DNA from: Spirochaeta thermophila DSM 6192
Lineage (GTDB): Bacteria > Spirochaetota > Spirochaetia > Winmispirales > Winmispiraceae
Reading direction: 5' to 3'
NCBI RefSeq assembly: GCF_000147075.1
Contig: NC_014484.1
Location: 637,501-701,500 of the forward strand
DNA length: 64,000 nucleotides
Position numbers and translations under genes: made by a program. Every line of letters starts with the position of its first letter. The stretch's first letter is position 1. The notes beneath the pieces were generated by a model. That model searched no databases. It had not been told where the DNA came from and saw only the letters and a list, made by a program, of their open reading frames with translations. Positions 61,183 through 64,000 of the stretch are shown piece by piece.

Positions 61183-62229
61183 ATGAGCTATGGGATAGGG
61201 ATCGTGGGTACAGGTGGTATTGCGGACAAGCACGCACTCGCCGTAGGGCAGGTCGAGGGTGCGAAGCTCGTGGCGGTGATGAGCCGCTCGGAAGAGCGCG
61301 CGAAGGCGTTTGCCGAACGGCACGGGTGCAGGGCGTATACCAGTATGTCGGAGTTCCTCGACGATCCTGAACTGGATATCGTCTCCATCTGTACCCCCTC
61401 GGGGTACCACATGGAGCCGGCGCTCGAGGCCATAGCGGCGGGGAAACACCTGGTGGTGGAGAAGCCCCTCGAGATCACCCTGGAACGATGCGACGCCATC
61501 ATCGAAGCTGCGGCCCAAAAGGGTGTGAAGGTGATGGGGATCTTCCAGTCGCGGTTTTACGACGCCTCGAGGGTGCTCAAGGATGCGGTGGAGAAGGGCA
61601 GGTTCGGAAGACTGGTGCTGGGGGATGCGTACGTGAAGTGGTACAGGTCCCAGGAGTACTACGACAGGGGTGAGTGGAAGGGGACGTGGCGTTTCGACGG
61701 GGGAGGGGCCCTCATGGTGCAGGCGATCCACGCGATCGACCTCCTGCAGTGGTACATGGGCAGAGTAAAGACGGTGCAGGCCTACGCCGCGATACTCGGG
61801 CATGAGCGGATAGAGGTGGAAGACACGGCGGTCGCCGCCCTCGAATTCGAGAACGGAGCCCTCGGGGTGATCGAGGGGTCCACCGCGGTGTATCCGGGTT
61901 TCCTCAAGCGGATCGAGATCTCCGGCACCGCGGGCTCCGCCGTCATGGAGGAAGAGGATTTCAAGGCCTGGACGTTTGCGAAGGAGATCCCGGAGGACGA
62001 GGAGATCCGCCGGCGCTTCTCAGGTGCCACACGGACACAGGGTGGTGCCGCTGATCCGGGGGCGATCAGCCTCGAGGGGCATGTGCGGCAGTTCCAGGCC
62101 TTCGTGGATGCCATGAAAGAGGGAAGAGAACCCCCCGTGGATGGCTACGAGGCGCGCAAGGCGGTGGCGATCATCCTCGCGATCTACGAGAGCGCGAAGA
62201 CCGGCCGGAAGGTGAAGGTGGACTACTGA
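61183..62229 (+). CDS. Gfo/Idh/MocA-family oxidoreductase
   Basis: 348 residues. An N-terminal Rossmann domain (GIVGTGGIADKHA, then MSRSEERAKAFAERHG) and the family signature VEKPLEITLE with the catalytic Lys; HAIDLLQWYMGRVKTVQA contains the conserved His/Asp. Substrates are usually sugars, sugar acids or inositols with NAD(P). It follows tctA by 48 bp and overlaps the convergent gntR by 7 bp. It may process the imported solute. Confidence 0.9.
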   Translation: MSYGIGIVGTGGIADKHALAVGQVEGAKLVAVMSRSEERAKAFAERHGCRAYTSMSEFLDDPELDIVSICTPSGYHMEPALEAIAAGKHLVVEKPLEITLERCDAIIEAAAQKGVKVMGIFQSRFYDASRVLKDAVEKGRFGRLVLGDAYVKWYRSQEYYDRGEWKGTWRFDGGGALMVQAIHAIDLLQWYMGRVKTVQAYAAILGHERIEVEDTAVAALEFENGALGVIEGSTAVYPGFLKRIEISGTAGSAVMEEEDFKAWTFAKEIPEDEEIRRRFSGATRTQGGAADPGAISLEGHVRQFQAFVDAMKEGREPPVDGYEARKAVAIILAIYESAKTGRKVKVDY

Positions 62230-62960
62230 GTCTCCTCCCGGCTGGGGAAGGAGTGGGGAATGGTCTTCGCCCACTGTTTTCTCTGGGTTCTTCTGTAGCT
62301 CTTTTCGAGGTGGTGTTTCATGGCCTGGCCGGCCTTTTCCCCGTGGCCCTCGCGGATGTGGGAGAGGATGTCCCTGTGTTCCTCGAGGGCCTCTCTGTGT
62401 TCCTCGAGGGTGCGGGGTGCCTCTCCGTAGATCTTCCTAATCGCGTCGGTGATGAGGGGCACCAGGCGCATGATCACGGGGTTCCGGGTGGCCTCGGCGA
62501 GGCTCCGGTGGAACTCCATCTCGGGCACGAGACCGATCTGGCCGTCACGGATCTCCTGCTCCATCCGGGCGAGGATCTCCTCAATGCGTGCAATATCTTC
62601 AGGCGTGCGCCGCTCCGCGGCGAGCTTCGCTACCGGCGGCTCCACGATGAGCCTCACCTCGATGAGGGCGAGCTGGAGGTTCTCGTCCATGAGGAACTCG
62701 AGCCCCAGTGGGTCTTCCTGGAGTCCGGGGGTCCGGGAGACGTAGGTGCCCTTCCCCCGGACGATCTCTATGATGTTCTGTGAGACGAGGGTCTTTATCG
62801 CCTCCCTGATGGTGGGGCGGCTCACGCCGAAGAGCTGCGCGAGCTCGATCTCGTTGGGAAGTTTTTCTCCGGGGTTGAGCTTTTTCCGGCGGATGAGGTC
62901 CTTGATATGATCCGCTATCTCCCGTGAGAGGTGGGTCTTCGCGTTCACCCGTCTGTACAT
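62223..62960 (-). CDS. GntR-family (FadR/FCD) regulator, probable controller of the Tct locus
   Basis: 245 residues from ATG 62960 with GGAGG upstream. The winged helix covers about 10-78 (LSREIADHIKDLIRRKKL, GVSRPTIREAIKTLVSQNII, GKGTYVSR). The FCD domain shows the metal/ligand pattern of EVRLIVEPP, EFHRSLAEATRN and EHRDILSHI. This subclass senses organic or sugar acids. Location next to the transporter and oxidoreductase genes makes it the best candidate to bind GGTAT/ATACC sites at 5303 and 55935. Confidence 0.9.
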   Translation of the reverse strand: MYRRVNAKTHLSREIADHIKDLIRRKKLNPGEKLPNEIELAQLFGVSRPTIREAIKTLVSQNIIEIVRGKGTYVSRTPGLQEDPLGLEFLMDENLQLALIEVRLIVEPPVAKLAAERRTPEDIARIEEILARMEQEIRDGQIGLVPEMEFHRSLAEATRNPVIMRLVPLITDAIRKIYGEAPRTLEEHREALEEHRDILSHIREGHGEKAGQAMKHHLEKSYRRTQRKQWAKTIPHSFPSREETQ

Positions 62961-62975
62961 GCATCCTCCACTGGT

Positions 62976-63004
62976 ATGGTAGAACCTCTCGAAGGCATGA
63001 TCAA
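62976..63004 (-). promoter_or_regulatory. Promoter of the 62223-62960 gntR gene
   Basis: Minus strand TTGATC (63004-62999), a 17-bp spacer and TACCAT (62981-62976). The -10 area reads GGTATGGTA on the plus strand, a GGTA direct repeat similar to a half operator. Confidence 0.55.
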
Positions 63005-63061
63005 GGAGGGGGAGCGTCCGGGCTGAGGAGGGCGCTTGCCCGAGGTGACTGTTTTTACTAT

Positions 63062-63081
63062 TTTTAGCATACGCTAAAAAC
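63062..63081. promoter_or_regulatory. Perfect 20-bp palindrome ahead of the metal-binding lipoprotein gene
   Basis: TTTTTAGC-ATAC-GCTAAAAA: 8-bp arms and a 4-bp centre, ending 9 bp before AAGGAGG. Size and AT-rich outer arms fit a metalloregulator operator of the DtxR/MntR or Fur/Zur kind, which would repress metal uptake when metal is plentiful. Confidence 0.7.
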
Positions 63082-63102
63082 CTTCGTGTAAGGAGGAGAT
63101 GA

Positions 63103-64000
63103 TGAGCCGCCGCCTGGCCGGGCTTCTTCTCATCGGCATGCTTGCGCTCGCAGGATGCGGGCGAGGACAGGACGAGAGGGCCGATGCGTCCTCCTCTGTG
63201 AGGGTGGCGGTCTCGCTCTTTCCCTACTACGACCTCGCACGCCGCGTAGGAGGCGATGCGGTGAAGGTCCACCTCCTCCTCCCGTGGGGCGCGAGCCCTC
63301 ATGGATACGAGCCCACGCCTCGTGACATACAGGTGGTGCAGTCTGCGCAGTATGTGATCTACACCAGCGAGGAGCTCGAGCCGTGGATGGAGAGGCTCAC
63401 CCGCGCCCTCCCCGAGAAGGTGGAGGTGCTCACCCTGGAGGATGTCGCAGGCGGAGGGCTCCATCCTGTCGAGGAGGAACATGGGGGGGAGCATGATCAC
63501 GAGGCCTCGGAGGTCCACCACCATGCCCCCCACCTCTGGCTCGATCCCCTGGCGCTCGAGGGGCTTGCCCGCGCCTATGCCGAGGAGCTCCTACGGGCCA
63601 TGCCCGATCGCGAGGAGGAGATAAGGTCCCGGCTCTCGGCCTACCTCGAGGGCCTGGAGGTCCTCGATCGGAGGATGAGAGAGCTGGTGGATGCTGCGCC
63701 CCGGCGAACGGTGGTCTTCGCCGGCCACAGGATGCTCGATGCATGGGCCGCACGGTACGGGGTTCAGGTGGTCTATCCCTTCGAGAGCGCCTCCCCTTCG
63801 GCCGAGGTCCTCCCCCGCCAGGTGAGGGAGGTGCTCGGACACGTCCTTGAAGAAGAGGGTGCTCCCGGCGTACTCTACGAAGCGGTCTCAGAGGTGAGGC
63901 TCGGCGGGTTCCTCGAGGCCGAGGGTATCGCGGTGTATCCTTTCTACGGGCTGCACACCCTCCCCAAGGAGATGGCCGAGGAGGGGTATGGGTACGTGGA
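63103..64000 (+). CDS. ZnuA/TroA-type metal-binding lipoprotein (3' end outside the window)
   Basis: 299 residues are visible; the gene runs off the window edge. Start ATG 63103 (or 63100) with AAGGAGG at 63091-63097. Lipoprotein signal LLIGMLALAGC. Metal ligands of cluster A-1 binding proteins: His in SPHGYEPTP, a His/Asp/Glu-rich loop (HDHEASEVHHH), His in PHLWLDP, FAGHRML, and probably the final acidic ligand downstream. The loop favours zinc (ZnuA) over manganese. Expected next genes would encode the ABC ATPase and permease. Confidence 0.88.

Overview
The window is a G+C-rich, gene-dense bacterial chromosome segment. Gene content fits a thermophilic free-living spirochaete such as Spirochaeta (Winmispira) thermophila: a bTHX ribosomal peptide, an SpeA-type arginine decarboxylase, a large multi-PAS hybrid kinase, a tig-clpP-clpX-lon proteostasis operon, a Suf-only Fe-S system and a sigma-like regulator with a region-4-type C-terminus. 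The species is my inference; the genes themselves are read from the sequence. There is no rRNA, CRISPR array or prophage. The only mobile-element trace is a broken IS256-like transposase beside a tRNA cluster.

Layout. 1-4.1 kb: bTHX, era (minus), a second ClpP, a secreted EEP nuclease/phosphatase, a zinc-ribbon peptide, a sugar isomerase-like TIM barrel and a small membrane protein. 4.1-6.4 kb: a D-lactate dehydrogenase-like gene divergent from mannonate dehydratase uxuA, with a palindromic operator between them. 6.5-13.2 kb: signalling (GGDEF diguanylate cyclase; hybrid histidine kinase plus response regulator). 13.2-16.4 kb: speA and a two-gene chromate transporter. 16.4-22.5 kb: an eight-gene overlapping suf operon, rrf2-sufT-sufC-sufB-sufD-Rieske-sufS-sufU, headed by a 13-bp-arm inverted repeat that covers the first ribosome-binding site. 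22.4-31.4 kb: sigma-like regulator, nrnA-like DHH phosphoesterase, SDR, and lon/clpX/clpP/tig on the minus strand. 31.4-32.0 kb: five tRNA genes (His, Arg, Lys, Leu, Gly) in two minus-strand units with clear promoters and terminators. 32.1-32.6 kb: transposase remnant. 32.7-37.1 kb: aroK-aroC, gntR, alr, argF. 37.3 kb: tRNA-Ala. 37.4-44.7 kb: Na/Pi symporter with a degenerate Fic protein, RarA with a methyltransferase-like tail, a methyltransferase/ATP-grasp fusion, and a CDP-alcohol phosphatidyltransferase. 44.7-47.3 kb: zinc dehydrogenase, flavodoxin, an exported probable beta-barrel protein. 47.5-53.1 kb: MarR plus a heterodimeric ABC exporter, divergent from PadR plus an MFS exporter. 53.2-55.7 kb: a CRP/FNR-like palindrome ahead of cupin and DUF438/hemerythrin/PAS genes, then a PPC-domain protein. 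55.9-62.9 kb: a solute-uptake locus (orphan DctP receptor, M24-like protein, TctC-TctB-TctA, Gfo/Idh oxidoreductase, convergent FadR-type GntR). 63.1 kb to the end: a ZnuA-like metal-binding lipoprotein, cut by the window edge, behind a perfect 20-bp palindrome.

How it works together. Several promoters match the sigma-70 consensus with 16-18 bp spacers (for example TTGACA-17-TATAAT at 55903). Many carry perfect inverted repeats at or near the start of transcription, so local one-component control looks common. A recurring feature is a start codon 6-9 bp downstream of a -10 hexamer with no Shine-Dalgarno sequence (era, aroK, gntR, rarA, pgsA), which suggests leaderless mRNAs. The GGTAT/ATACC operator core appears both at uxuA and at the DctP/Tct promoter, hinting at a sugar-acid regulon under one of the two GntR proteins. 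The items most worth testing are the leaderless-start set, the SD-masking hairpin of the suf operon, the M24-like protein with lost metal ligands inside a hybrid DctP/Tct locus, and the methyltransferase/ATP-grasp fusion.
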